From Bugula neritina (taxonomy: Eukaryota; Bryozoa; Gymnolaemata; Cheilostomatida; Bugulidae), in assembly GCA_964035545.1 (NCBI GenBank), contig OZ037765.1:25804504-25868503 (forward strand): a stretch of DNA of 64,000 nucleotides, read 5' to 3'. The position numbers and the translations under genes were made by a program. Shown in pieces: positions 51,628 through 63,734 of the stretch (the stretch's first letter is position 1; each line of letters starts with the position of its first letter). Below the pieces are notes generated by a model that did not search any database, was not told where the DNA came from, and was given only the letters and a program-made list of their open reading frames with translations.

Positions 51628-53465
51628 AATGAAGCGTATCTCATGATCATGCTATCTAGAATATACAAAAATAAATTTAAAAAAATACCATTAAATAAGT
51701 AATTTATTTATGCAATCTGCCATGAGCTGATGTATAAAAATATTTTGAACCATTGCTAAATTTCATAAATTATTGTGATACAATTGAATACGGTTTCATT
51801 GATTGTTCACACGTAAAAGAACATGAATGAATAAATGTAATCTTTAGATGATCACAGCATCAACTTAAGAATATTTTGCAATGTCGATAATGAAATCTGA
51901 ATTCTGAACTGATGAGACTCAGAAGTTTATAAAAATTATAATCATTTTATAGCTTAATTACTAGGCTATGAGTATGATGAGATTACTTCTTTTTTAGTTT
52001 AGCTTCCCAAATTTAAACTAAAAATAATTTGAGTAACATATTAATTTATATCATAATTTAATTTACTGGTAGTCTGAAACAAGACTAAGTTGCTAGCATT
52101 TTATCATTGGAAGTAAATAAAAATTAGTAAGTCTATTCAAATTTATAAATTTGGAGTATCACAGTGATCTATTAAAATTAATAATAGATTAATACAAACA
52201 TTGGCGGCACTAAGTTTGATGATACATCGAGTATAATTGCATAAAGTTTTTTCAAGTCTATTAACTACAACTAGAACTACACGCAATAACCATAAGTAAA
52301 AAGAAATAATTTGGCAAAAGTAGATGTAATTTATTTTCAATGTGTTTTTATATAATTAAAAGCTTATTATTATCAATTATGTAATTAGTATTTACTACTA
52401 GTATCGCTATTATGATTACTATTTATATTACTATTAGTATTAGTACTTACTTAGTATAAGTATTTCAATTTACTTTCAGTAGAATACCACAATATGATAT
52501 ACAATATGAAATATGAAGATGACTATGAGTATAACATTAACTAATAATAGGTATATAGTATTAATAGTGATACTAATACTAATAGTAATAGTAATAACGA
52601 TACTTATACTATAAGTATAATTTATAAGTGTAACTATAAGTACAAACGTTTTGCTATTACCATTAGTATTACTATTAATTATCACTATGAGTATGAGTAC
52701 GACTATCACCATCAGTATCAGTAACATTAACTGGTTAACAATAACTCTTACTGTTATACTTATAGTTATACTAACTTATACTTATAGTTATTGCAAAATT
52801 AAAAAGCAGAATTATTATGATCAATTAGTAAATTACTAATTAGTATTACTCAATTCGAAAATCAGTCTCAATTTTTTTGAGTCAAGGTCAATTACTTATA
52901 ATTTATTAGTATTACTCAAACTGAAGCTTAAAGTTGACGAGAGAGGAAGTAAAAAATAAAAATCAAAATTTCCATCACTTAAAACTTATAGTTATAACTA
53001 TAAGTTGAAATGTATGTCGCAATTTCATTTTGATTTACAAACTCAAATCTTTAAGTTTAACTCTATCTTTACAGTTATCAGTTATGTTATCATAATGATT
53101 ATCAATATCATTATGATTATGATTTATGTGACTTAACTTATGTCAGATTGAGATTCAGATTGGACTTCGAGTACGCTATGAAAATTGAAACTTAATATGA
53201 GATAAAAGTAAAGTGTAAAATTTTGTACCGGTACGTATTAAGTATTTATTACGTTTGCACATGAACCTCTGAATTACGATTGTAATTATAATTTTTATAA
53301 AGTCATTTAATTTTATTGAGCTGAAGTCAAAAGTCAAGAAATATAAATTAATGGCTCTACATTGAACAATAATTTTTATAGCCTGCGTTTCTAACTTGTA
53401 GAGCTTGCATTTACGAATTAAACAATGCTAGCGAGCCGGGTCAAACAGAGTTTAAGCTTTTACAT

Positions 53466-53902
53466 CAGTGTGGTATATTAAGAGTGTTGCCATTAGCAAA
53501 TCTTACGGAATCATATGGGCGCCATTATGCCGAGATTGGTACCGCGAGTTTATATAAGTTATAAGAGAAAAATTTTGCCACTTTTGTTATTTTATTTTTT
53601 TTCTATTTTATGTGTACATTTTTTTAAAGTTTTTTTATTGGTAAAGTTTTTAAACACATTTTTAATGCACATAAAATTAAAAGAAAAATTAAAACTCAAT
53701 CATGCACATAAATACAAAGCTATAAAGTTCAAGCTTCGCTGTGATTTTAATGTGAATATGAATTGAATAATGCTTGCAATAACCATTATACACAAAATAC
53801 GTTACAGTTGCTATAAATGTAAGACTAGTTAATTGGATGCAAATAAGCACGGTAATACTACTTAATTTATGCTATTTTTGAATTTTGTAGTAAATATTTG
53901 GC

Positions 53903-53967
<65 letters not shown>

Positions 53968-54340
53968 TATATATATATATCCAAAATTTACTAGTCTTAC
54001 ATTTATAGCAACTGTAACATATTTTGTGTAAAATGGTTATTGCAAGCATTATTCAATTCATATTCACATTGTAATCACAGCGAAGCTTAAACTTTATAGC
54101 TTTGTATTTACGTGCATGATTAAGTTTTAATTTTTTTTAAAATTTTATATGTATTGAAAATATGTTTAAAAACTTTACCAATAAACAAAACTAAAAAAAA
54201 TGGACACATAATATAAAAAAAAAAATAAAATCACAAAAGTGGCAAAATTTTTCCTTTATAACTTATATAAACTTGCGGTACCATTAGCGACATAATGATT
54301 TTTTATGGTTTAAAGTCAACACTCTTAATATACCACACTG
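53466..54340. mobile_element. foldback non-autonomous DNA transposon, hAT-like, 875 bp with 8-bp TSD
   Basis: The ends are CAGTGTGGTATATTAAGAGT... and its exact complement (...CCACACTG); the terminal inverted repeat is perfect for 24 bases. Beyond that the two arms stay complementary with mismatches over roughly 350-400 bases (for example CAATCATGCACATAAATACA on the left pairs with a right-arm segment near 54100), around an (AT)n centre. TTTTACAT occurs immediately outside both ends (53458-53465 and 54341-54348). An 8-bp duplication and a CAGTG-type terminus suit hAT. No transposase is encoded. Confidence 0.9.
53904..53980. repeat. (AT)n microsatellite at the centre of the foldback element
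   Basis: More than 70 bases of nearly pure TA dinucleotides with one AAATA interruption, forming the loop of the long inverted repeat. Confidence 0.9.
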
Positions 54341-54758
54341 TTTTACATAAAAGACAACTCTTTATAAATGGTAAAAAAATTCAAGTAAAGTGAGCCCTAT
54401 TATAATATTGCAACAGACAAAATCTATCGCTTCCAAAATAATAATATGCAGTTATCTACATTCTGTGCAAATAAAATTAAAAATTAATTAATTGACTAGA
54501 AATTTTTTTAGCATTATAATCAATAATAAAAATCAACATGGCAAGTTTTTTTGAAGTTGTACAAAACCGGTATATGACTTTTTCAGTTGCGTTCCGCTTA
54601 TTGCACCCGGTGTTATGAAAATACACTAAAAACTGTTTCACATGGCAGCGAATTTAGTAATCACAAATTGGTGTTGATTGTATTATATTTATGCACCTGT
54701 ACTTGAAATTAAATATATAGGTTTATATTTTGCTAGCTGATTAACATATAATCTGAAA

Positions 54759-57410
54759 ATGTCTTATTGTGAAGAAAAAGGTAAATTGGTAATATTAATA
54801 ATATAAATATTATTATTTATTTATAATTATTAATAATGATAATTTCTTATTTTTATCAACATTTACTTTTAGTTTTACTTTAAGTTTCAGTTTAGTTTTA
54901 CATTATAATAATGATATTCATTATAAAAATTATTAGACATTCATTATGAATATCATTATAATTATTGTTATATAAACCAATAATTATAATTATAATAATA
55001 ATATAATAATTATTATGATTTAGATTACCATTGTGATTGATTTAATTTTATTCAAAGTAAATTTAAAGTACTCATAATATTAAAAATATTAATATTATAA
55101 TTTATATAAATAATACTGATAGTGATAGTTGAATTCGATGTAACACTTACAATTATTTTGAGTTTAACTTACAGTTACTGTTGTCTGTTAGTGTTAGTGA
55201 GAATAATGCAACTACAAGTACAACTGCTATCAGTCAACCAAATGTACTAGCAGTATCAGTCAGTATGACTATGACATTGAGTATGAGTATGACCATATTG
55301 ATATTATTAATAATAATAGTGTATAACTGGTTTCATCCCAGATAGACGCTTCCTAGTTAGACGCTATTTTTCATTTTGGTGCCATATAATTACATAGTTA
55401 TAGTAATATACCTATATATACCTATAAGTATATAGCTGTAGCATTGATTGCTAAATAGCTAAAGTGCTAGCAGCTATAATAGCTAACATGAATTATCTGG
55501 AATAATATTCTAATTTTCATGGATTAGTGTAGGACAAAAACACAGTAATATATTAATAATAAACATCTTTAATTAATGAATACGTTCATAAACGAAATAT
55601 CTGTTCAAACAAGACGCAAAAAATATGTAAATTTATTATGTTAATGCAGATCAAAGAAATTTATTTATGTGCTCAATATGTGCTTTATTTAAATAATCAA
55701 ATAAATTGTACATAAAATATATATTGTACCAATATAAATAAATAGCGTCTATCTGGGAAGCGTCTATCTGGGATGACACCGTATAACTATAACGGTATAA
55801 CCTAAAGGTTAAACTTACTATTATTGGTATTACAGTCTACATGAGTACATGTAGTACTAGTACATATAATCATATGTTGAAATTCAAAGTTTATAATAAA
55901 AAACCAACTGAAAGTCATAATGATGAAAAAAAAATTTGAGTATATTTACCTTCCGCTTTAGTGAAGGACATAGTGATGGCTATGATGGTGAAAACATTTC
56001 TTCAAGTGCAGTGAAAATTAAAGATAGTTGTAGTCCAATGTTATTGTTATAGTTATTCTACTGTTCATAATTTAATCATAATATTTATAAGAAATAATTT
56101 ATAATTATAAAATAATTATTTATTTTTGGCTTTTCCTGCCATCTCCTAGTCTCATCTATTTTGCTGGAGAAACCCTCATAGTTATTGAAAAAAAGCAGTT
56201 GTCGCCATCAAACCAAATGTCCTTTATTTTTATGTAGTTGAAAATATAGATGTTGATTATTTGTTCAATAATTAATACAACTTAGACAAAACACCCATGC
56301 TGAATAGTGGGCGAATATTTGCTATTGGTGTCCACTTTCAATTCATTCATAGCAATCATGATAGCTGATTGAATTATCATGATCAGCTAAAAACAGATTT
56401 TTGTGGTTTGTTTACTCATTCTTTTGCAATCTATGTGATTTTATGTTTTTCAATATTGGAAAAATAATTTTTCTAATGTCTAATGTTAATATGTTATATT
56501 TAGGGAAAGACAAAATCATTTTTGTAAATGAAGAAGACTATAGACAACCCATCAATAGTAAGCTCGCCACAGTTGAACTTGATGAAGAAGAAGGTATTTC
56601 ATATGTAAAGTAGTTATGTGCTCAAATAATAAGTTAGGTAGGAATTCGTTTACAGTATTAGAAAAGTTTTGCTAGCTTTATACTAGAAGATGGGGTACTG
56701 GTATGTCAAAAACTGAATAAAATATTTTGCTTGTTTTCAGCTATAATGGTATTTTCTTTAGCAATCTTTACTAGCTATTACACTTGTAGTTATGATACCA
56801 TCTTGTTAGAAAAAGAAAATGCAAAACAAGACGTCTCTATTATATTATATACCTTATGTAAATGTTCCAACATAGGAAATGGATATGGAACTTATTGTGA
56901 TTAAATAACAGTTTTGGGGCCCTGCAGGCAATCGATAAGTACAATGTAAGACTTGATGTTACAATATTCTCAGTTTGTCTGATTTGTAAATCTAACTTTT
57001 ATTGAAGGTTTAATCAAAGAAAATGGGGAAATAAATTGGGGTTGTCCGTGCTTAGGAGGAATGGCCACTGGCCCATGCGGACAAGAATTCAGGGAGGCTT
57101 TCTCATGTTTTCACTATAGCAAAGAAGAAATGAAAGGTAACCGGCAGTTAAATTGGTTACTTGAAATAAGCATAGTGAAAAGTATATAATTTAAATTGAA
57201 TAAAAAACTTTTCAGGTTTAAATTATTGTAAATATTGAAGGATTCTGATTTGTTTTAGGAAGTGACTGTATAGAACAATTCAAGAAAATGTCGGATTGCA
57301 TGTCTCAATATCCTGATTTATATCCCGAGAATAAAGATGAAACAGAATTGAATGAACCTTCTCCGGATGATGTAAATGCTAGTGAGGAAACCTCTGAAAA
57401 GAACACCTGA
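54759..57410 (+). CDS. CHCHD4: CHCHD4/MIA40 (mitochondrial intermembrane-space import oxidoreductase), complete, four exons
   Basis: Exons 54759-54780, 56504-56593, 57008-57136 and 57259-57410 encode 130 residues (human 142). The N-terminus [15 protein letters not shown] matches CHCHD4. The redox CPC motif is Cys50-Pro-Cys52 in [10 protein letters not shown], followed by twin CX9C: Cys61/Cys71 and Cys84/Cys94. MIA40 forms mixed disulfides with incoming small Cys-rich proteins in the intermembrane space and passes electrons to ALR and AIFM1. The tail is acidic (EETSEKNT). The first exon has only seven full codons and is separated by a 1.7-kb intron that contains a MITE; a foldback transposon ends 418 bp upstream of the ATG. 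Confidence 0.96.
55329..55780. mobile_element. 452-bp MITE with 8-bp TSD
   Basis: Terminal inverted repeats GGTTTCATCCCAGATAGACG (left) and GGTGTCATCCCAGATAGACG (right, complement) continue through CTTCC and a second GATAGACGCTATTT box. GTATAACT occurs immediately outside both ends (55321-55328, 55781-55788). There is no open frame of interest inside. The superfamily is uncertain: an 8-bp duplication fits hAT, P or Merlin, and GG termini would fit Merlin better. It lies in CHCHD4 intron 1. Confidence 0.88.
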
Positions 57411-57583
57411 TACTTGCATTGACATGACAAAGACGTGTGAACAAGTTTAGAAGTAGTTGATCAGTGATGTGTCGATCAATATGATTATTGATGAAAATTG
57501 AAGGACCATTATCTATGTATTGTATTGTGTATATAAATGGTCAGTTAAATAGACGTGTACATAATGAATTTTGCAAATTTGTC

Positions 57584-57589
57584 TTTATT
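57584..57589 (-). terminator. poly(A) signal candidate of the vezatin gene
   Basis: AATAAA on the minus strand about 140 bases past the vezatin stop and inside the probable CHCHD4 3' UTR. Confidence 0.5.
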
Positions 57590-57657
57590 TGCTCAATAGG
57601 AAAATTTCAAGATGTTAGCGGGTGACAAATTAATTTAAAATTGGATAAAAAAGTAAT

Positions 57658-57663
57658 AATAAA
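57658..57663 (+). terminator. poly(A) signal candidate of CHCHD4
   Basis: AATAAA 248 bases past the CHCHD4 stop and 65 bases before the vezatin stop on the other strand. Confidence 0.5.
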
Positions 57664-57727
57664 AATAATACACAAATATTATAAATTATAGTGTTGTTCC
57701 ATATATACCAGATGTTGATTTTCTTTT

Positions 57728-60700
57728 TCAATTATCAGTGTCCTCAGTATCACCTGAGCAAAATGTGTCATTTAGCTGCGAACAGTTCAACGCTGCCATA
57801 CTGGCTATTTTAGCGAAATCTATATCGACATTCGGTGGAGACTCATCCTCATTGTACTCATATTTTAACTTCTGCGAGTTCTTTCCTTGTTCTGCAAAGT
57901 TAAAATTGGATAGAACTTTAATAAACTATAACCAATGCCTTTCATAACCTACTTCAGATTACACTTCATAACTCAAATTATGTTACAAGCAATATTCTTT
58001 TAGTTATACAACACACATCAGTTATTAATGACAATCCCAATAGGCATCATGATGCCGTAAATTTTATAATCTGCCTAGAACTATACAGGCAACATGGATT
58101 AAGGGTTTCCATGATACTCCATAAGCGTATTTTGTGACCAGAAGCTCCTTATATTAACAACAACCCTGTCTGGGCTTTGGTGTACCAACTCAATGTTAAT
58201 CATGTATATCTCCAGCGAATAAACCACAGCTGCTGCTTTATTTTATTATTAAAACATCAGTTTGAAACAGTTGATGCACTCTATTTATTGCACAACGTGC
58301 ATGTTATTTTTATGAAGGTGATAGTTTTTGTAATATTTTAGTGTAGAAGTCATGGGTGAATTTTTTTAGTGAATTCAAAATAGCTGAGCTCAAACTTCAC
58401 ACATTTAAAAATTTCCTGAAGATACATGTTATGGCAAGATGATTATGACTAAAACTATGTTGATTCTCATCAACTAAATTGTATTTCCAATGTCAAACCT
58501 GGTGAAGTTGATTTATGATGGACATGCTTTGCTGCCGATTTCACCAGGCCTTTAATATCTCGCTTCTCTACAATTTCTCTACTGATCCTTGCCAATTGCT
58601 CCCGAGATTTTCCATCTGGTTCTGACATCAACTTCTCTCTGTTAACCTGTTCCTTTGCTAGCTCAGTAATAACACCTGCAAACACATTCTATTATCAGCA
58701 GGTCTTGCTGTGTTCAACTGAAACGAATCGATATCGAATGACTACTTTGAAATACGAATGTTTCAAATTGTCAAACTTTGAATGACAGGAGGAGCTGCTT
58801 AGCATACACATACAAAACATACATGAGAAAATGTGTGGTAAACAACTTTTGATGTTCATATGTATTGATAGAACGATAATAAATAATGTATCAATTAAAA
58901 AGTAACAATACTCTACCATTAAGTTCTCGAAAAAGAAAATATTCATATTGCCGTCTCAGTTCCGCCTCCTCACTATAATCGTCCAATAAGGTGTCATCAC
59001 CATTTGATTCTTCACATTTTCCAGTATCAACAAATACCTGGTCAATCACAGGCTCATTCTGAACAGATACAGGAAGTACTGTTACCTCCGTCTTCAACAG
59101 ATTGCATTCCTCTTCACTAAAACATTTTGAGAATATGAGAGAAATTCAAATCTGCATTCTAAAACATTTAAACTAGATATTGAGTTAGAAAACCAAGGTT
59201 GCAAACAGTTTTTACTTTCTACAACACATCACAATCAATGAATAAAACTTTCGATTTAAAGGACCTTGGCCACCTGGCATTATCATATTTGATTAGAAAA
59301 TTTGAGATGAATTGGTTCAACTTGACATTGAAATACAAAATCCATCAAAATTATATAAAATTAATATCCCCTAACATAGAAAGGTCAAAGTGTTCCTGGA
59401 ATACGTTATGTAAGGCTAATCGATACTTTTATAGTGTCAGTTTGTTGAGCCAGTAGACTTTAAGCTTTCCAATGATACAAAAATCCTAGGCCATGAAGAT
59501 CGTTGTAAATGATAATTTGTGCACTAACAATAATTAGAACATGCTTTGATCACCAAGGTGACGTTATAACATTGAACTAACAAACTAGTGCATTTAGAAG
59601 CTTCAACCTGTCTCATCATAATATCAACACTGAAATGGGTTTCAAAATCTCAGAGAAATCAGGTTGGAATTATAAAATAATTCAATAGTTTGTCTACAAT
59701 CATAATTTTAATAGCAAAAAAGGAGTCAACAACATGATGATGAGTAAACAAAAACACATTTGCTAGGCTTACTATTTGTGTTGATATGGTGACTTTTTCT
59801 TTCTGCATGCCAGTTCTAGACAAGACGAGCAATCTGAAATTTGCTGCTTAATATCCATATACATATCATCAGTCAGAACTTCAGTGTCTGCGAGTTTAAC
59901 CAATCTTAACAGCTCACGGGAGTGTAAATACAGACTGTGAAGTGCCAGTCTGTTATCTGGCACCGTCTTGACACTACTAAATTTTACCTTTGGCTCCAAT
60001 TCACCATCAAGCACCATTTTTCTAAATTTGAGGGCGTTTTTCAGTTGGAGAGGATAATTATAAGCTTTCAATTTCAACAACTGATTAGCTAATGTCTTCA
60101 TGTCATCATTGCTGGTGAGTATTAAAAGAGTTGTGTAAAAGATCCACTCAGATGTCAACACTGCCAATATCTTGTGATGCTTCTAAAAAAAAAAAATCAT
60201 TTTTTACAGCCATTTATTTTAAATTTTTTGCTGTGAATATTGCCTAATGAAAAACTAGAATGGCATATACTTGGTCAAAGTCAATTAAAAAAAAAGTAAT
60301 AAAATATATCTGGAAAAACATGCAAAGGCTTCGATTATCTACATTAAAGCAAAAGTTTCTTGCTAAAAAGCTCAGACTTTCAAATTGCTGTCCATGTGCA
60401 AGGCATTGCTGCTATTCAAAGTTGTTAAATATCTGAAACTAACCATGTCTTGAAAACTTCTGACTCTGAATATAAGTATGTTAATTTAATTATATTTCAA
60501 CAGCAGGATTCAAACCTGTAAAGTTGGCATGTCACACTGCAATATAGGACACTCCCTGTCTGTGAGCATTAAGCCCAGCTCGGACACAACAGATTGATTG
60601 ACTAGTGAGTGGAGATAGGCTATATCCGATTGCAGAGATGATATGCTATGCATCAGGTAAAGCTGTGCGCTCTGTCTTATAAATAGAGTTGTCTTATCAG

Positions 60701-62339
60701 CTGTTTGTGATAATGTCCCTCCTCTACCAGTTCTCAAGCTAAATTGAAACGAAGAAACACCAATCTATAAAGCACTATAAAATCAACCTGGTCTTGCATT
60801 TCCATGTCTTCAAAGAGATGAACAAATCATTAAGTTTACTGCAGTAAATAAGGCTTTTCAAATTGCAAATTACTCTTTAACAGTTGCATAATTTGGAGAC
60901 ACAAATTTGCCCATCGAATCAAAGCGATAAGTTTTCAATAACCCACGACCTTTGTAAACATTCAGCTGCCATAAATCATAGACATATTAAACAGAGTATA
61001 AACGGATGATTCACAGCAAAGGAAAACCCTAATCACTGTAATAAATTAATTCATCAGATCGGGTCTAAAATCGGGTCTAAAAGCTTAAAATTTGTATGCT
61101 TGAAATCTTTTTGACATGTCAACATTATTATGTCAACAACAAAATTGCTGCCAAGTTAGAAAAAAAATTTAAATTAAAACTCTAAGCAGTCACACTGAAA
61201 CTGTGTTCTAGAAAATGGTTTTAGAGTTGATAGAATTGAAAATAAAATTATGCCAAACCCAAGACCTTAGCCTCAGATCCGTGTAAAATAAATTTACCGA
61301 AGAGTACTCAGGTGAATCAACTGAACCTCCTTACAAAACTGCTGAATAGATTTCCACAGAGATTCTGACTGCTCAAAGATGTTGATAATATTAAATACAT
61401 GATCTCTAGCACACCGGAGCTGCTTCGTCAAAACTTGTGTCAGGATCTGTTGAATAAGTGGAAAACCAAAATTCACCACAAAACTTGCCAGTAGAGTCAC
61501 TTTCAGAGGATTGGATTTATGAGCTACGCATGCTATACATGCTATGCCATGTACCACCAACCTGAAACAAAACATAGTATAGAGTAAGATGACGGCAACA
61601 ATTAAACAGCTATAAATTTCGTATGTGCTGTTGCAATGCTGCTGAGCTAAGAGCTGTCTGCTTTAACACATCTATTATATTCAATTTTGGAAATATTTTT
61701 CTCATGTTTTAACTTTCCTTAACGCTTGTAAATTGTGATGATTGAGTAAGAGGCAACAATTGGTCATTTCAAGTGAGCTAGGTTTAACAAACTCTGTAAA
61801 ATGTAACAACTACTACTTTATTAACCTTATATCAACTTTTAAGGTCCTGGTGAGTTGCAAAACCACAACACAGGATGATAGCAACAACAGAAAATTGTAA
61901 ATAGTAAACATAACCAAATTCCGACAACAGCAGCTGTTGGTTTACCATCTTTCGGAATAAAAGTAGTAGTGGAGCATGCCACACACATAAATAAAGGTGT
62001 GTGAAAAAGTTACAAAAAATTGTACAGTATGATTAGTGAATATTGAACAGCTTTTGCATCATTTATCAACTTCAACAGTTGTAATGATAAAAAAAAATAT
62101 TTAAAGAAATTAGTGTAATAAACCAGTTTTTATAAACATTTTTACATCAAATAGCCACCCCTATAGTAATGCAGACTAAACAGAACTCACTGATGACAAC
62201 AAGGTTGATAACAACTAGGAGAATTAGTATGTGGGAAATAGGTCTCCAAGAAGGCAGTTAACACATTATGATGTTCTTCTATCAAGCAACACGAATTCAT
62301 TAAACCCTTCACTATGAGATTCTTCAACAGTCCTTCCTC
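57728..62339 (-). CDS. VEZT: vezatin-like adherens-junction membrane protein, 3' seven exons
   Basis: Exons 62191-62339, 61298-61561, 60516-60738, 59773-60182, 58917-59116, 58499-58675 and 57728-57891 share one frame with matching phases and yield 528 residues up to the stop. A hydrophobic segment (LVVHGIACIACVA, then VTLLASFVVNFGFPLIQQIL) is followed by a helical region (IINIFEQSESLWKSIQQFCK), as in vezatin, where membrane spans precede the myosin-binding Vezatin domain. The acidic region VFVDTGKCEESNGDDTLLDD plus YSEEAELRRQYEY and the C-terminal SPPNVDIDFAKIASMAALNC match vezatin in pattern and order rather than in high identity. Vezatin links cadherin-catenin complexes to myosin VIIA. The 5' exons lie beyond 62339, separated by a Penelope-like insertion or outside the window. 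Confidence 0.72.
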
Positions 62340-62393
62340 CTGTAATTTTCACCACACTATTCTTCAGAATATCTACTTATAATTATCTATGGT

Positions 62394-62397
<4 letters not shown>

Positions 62398-62460
<63 letters not shown>
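62398..62460. repeat. (AT)n microsatellite
   Basis: A pure TA run of about 62 bases just past the 3' side of the Penelope-like element (minus-strand orientation). Confidence 0.92.
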
Positions 62461-62463
<3 letters not shown>

Positions 62464-62558
62464 AAATGAGTGTTTATAAAACGTTACTAGAGTGCTCTAT
62501 AGAAATAAATCTAGAGCATAAACATTAGAAGAAATGAAATGAGATTTGATTAATATAA

Positions 62559-62622
62559 TGGCATTTATTACTAGTAGTTTCGTACACAAAAATGATGTGC
62601 ACTCGTCAGATAAATTTGCCAC
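62559..62622 (-). ncRNA. type I hammerhead ribozyme of a Penelope-like element
   Basis: The minus strand has every conserved part. The core CTGACGA (62609-62603) is followed by a 7-bp stem II (GTGCACA / TGTGTAC, one G-U pair) and GAAA (62581-62578). A 3-bp stem III follows (ACT / AGT around ACT) and then the cleavage triplet GTA, with the cut expected between 62569 and 62568. Stem I closes as ATTTAT/ATAAAT and, beyond a two-base AA bulge, TGGC/GCCA. Very short stem III and open stem I are typical of the hammerheads known in Penelope-like elements. It starts about 100 bases downstream of the endonuclease frame. Confidence 0.88.
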
Positions 62623-62721
62623 TGTGATTGCTTACAACTATAAATAATGTAATATGTAAATATACACAGAATAAAGCTGGAAGATCAAATATAACAAAGA
62701 GGTAGCATTGGAAGTAATTGG

Positions 62722-63734
62722 CTATGTTACAGCATTCTTGAGTAGAAATTTACTACTATGTCTGCATATAGAAAAAAAGTCATTGCGCTTATTGAGAGAA
62801 GACAACTGTGGCTTATAAAGAATGAAATATTTTTCCCATAAGCACAGCTGACAGTTTTTAGTGATGTTATTGTATGGTTGAGCTTTTCTGAGAATTTTCC
62901 AGGATATGGTAAAATCCAGACCTTTGTCTTTTAAGGACCAGATGTGTTTGCTCAACTCAGTTTGCAAGCGCTTGGTTGGGTGCCTGAAGGAAGCAAGGTG
63001 GTTGTAGTACCTTGCCTTGAATGCAGTGGAGGAAATTCCTACATATGTTTCGACAGTATCGTTTGATGGGACGGATACTTTGGCCTGGTACACAATGTTT
63101 GGAATGGTGCATTCTCCTGGAAGCGGGCATGTCTCTACGTTTCTACAGTTACAGCCTGCCTGTGATATAGGGGTGGTGTTGCATTTAGTAACACTTTTGT
63201 TGTGGGCAGTGATGGTCTGCTCTAAATTCGGGCAGCAACTGTAGCTGAGTTTGAGTGTGTTTTTATTAAATATTTTGTGCAGTGGGTGTTTGGTGTGGAA
63301 TATATCTTTTATCAGCTTGAGGAATATGGAGCCGATTTTCGTCTTTACATTACGGCTATAAGGTGGGTTGTACCAGATGACTCGTCTTTGCCGTATGGGT
63401 TTGATGCTTGTGTTGGTGTTGTTAGTGTAGTCTTTGTATTTGAGTTGGTAATTATATCCACTTTAGCCAACGCATCTTGATATTGTGGGATGGCATTGTT
63501 GAAAATAGTTTCATCAGCAGACATGTCACAAAGTCTTCGGTTTATGGATTCTGGTATGTTTTTCAGTATGCTAGGGGGATGGTTAGACTCTTTGTGTACA
63601 TACAGAGGGATGTTATTGGGCTTAGAGTATGGTGTATGATGTTTCTTGGCCAGATCTAGGGTGACATCTAAACAGTCAGTTGTCTTAAAGGATTGCTCTA
63701 TCTTGTCTAATAAATGGCCATTTAGGTCAAACAC
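62722..63734 (-). pseudogene. Penelope-like element: end of reverse transcriptase plus GIY-YIG endonuclease, 5'-truncated, frameshifted
   Basis: The first frame (63734 to about 63400) encodes the RT end: CLDVTLDLAKKHHTPYSKPN, LYVHKESNHPPSILKNIP and RLCDMSADE. A one-base frameshift between about 63440 and 63395 moves reading to the frame RRVIWYNPPYSRNVKTKIG, KLSYSCCPN, CNCRNVETCPL, which is open into the GIY-YIG-type endonuclease (ETYVGISSTAFKARYYNHL, NCQLCLWEKYFI). The frame ends near 62722. The N-terminal and palm parts of the RT are missing, so the copy is truncated near 63740, as is usual for these retroelements. Same strand as vezatin. Confidence 0.85.

Larger units (their letters stand above)
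51628..54758. other. intergenic DNA between divergent ORP and CHCHD4 genes
   Basis: It should hold both promoters. From 52.35 to 53.2 kb it is scrambled TAGTATTACTATTAG/ATTATGAT sequence full of short palindromes, so open frames there on both strands (e.g. 52476-52727, 52651-52839) are low-complexity artefacts. A hAT-like foldback element occupies 53466-54340. Confidence 0.5.

Noticed and set aside
52476-52839. Ile/Thr/Ser-rich frames on both strands
   Set aside because: The sequence is near-palindromic low-complexity TAGTATTACT repeat, which gives similar frames on both strands.
53515-53766. 83-codon plus-strand frame in the foldback element
   Set aside because: Poly-Phe/Lys frame created by T- and A-runs in the arm; no transposase motif.
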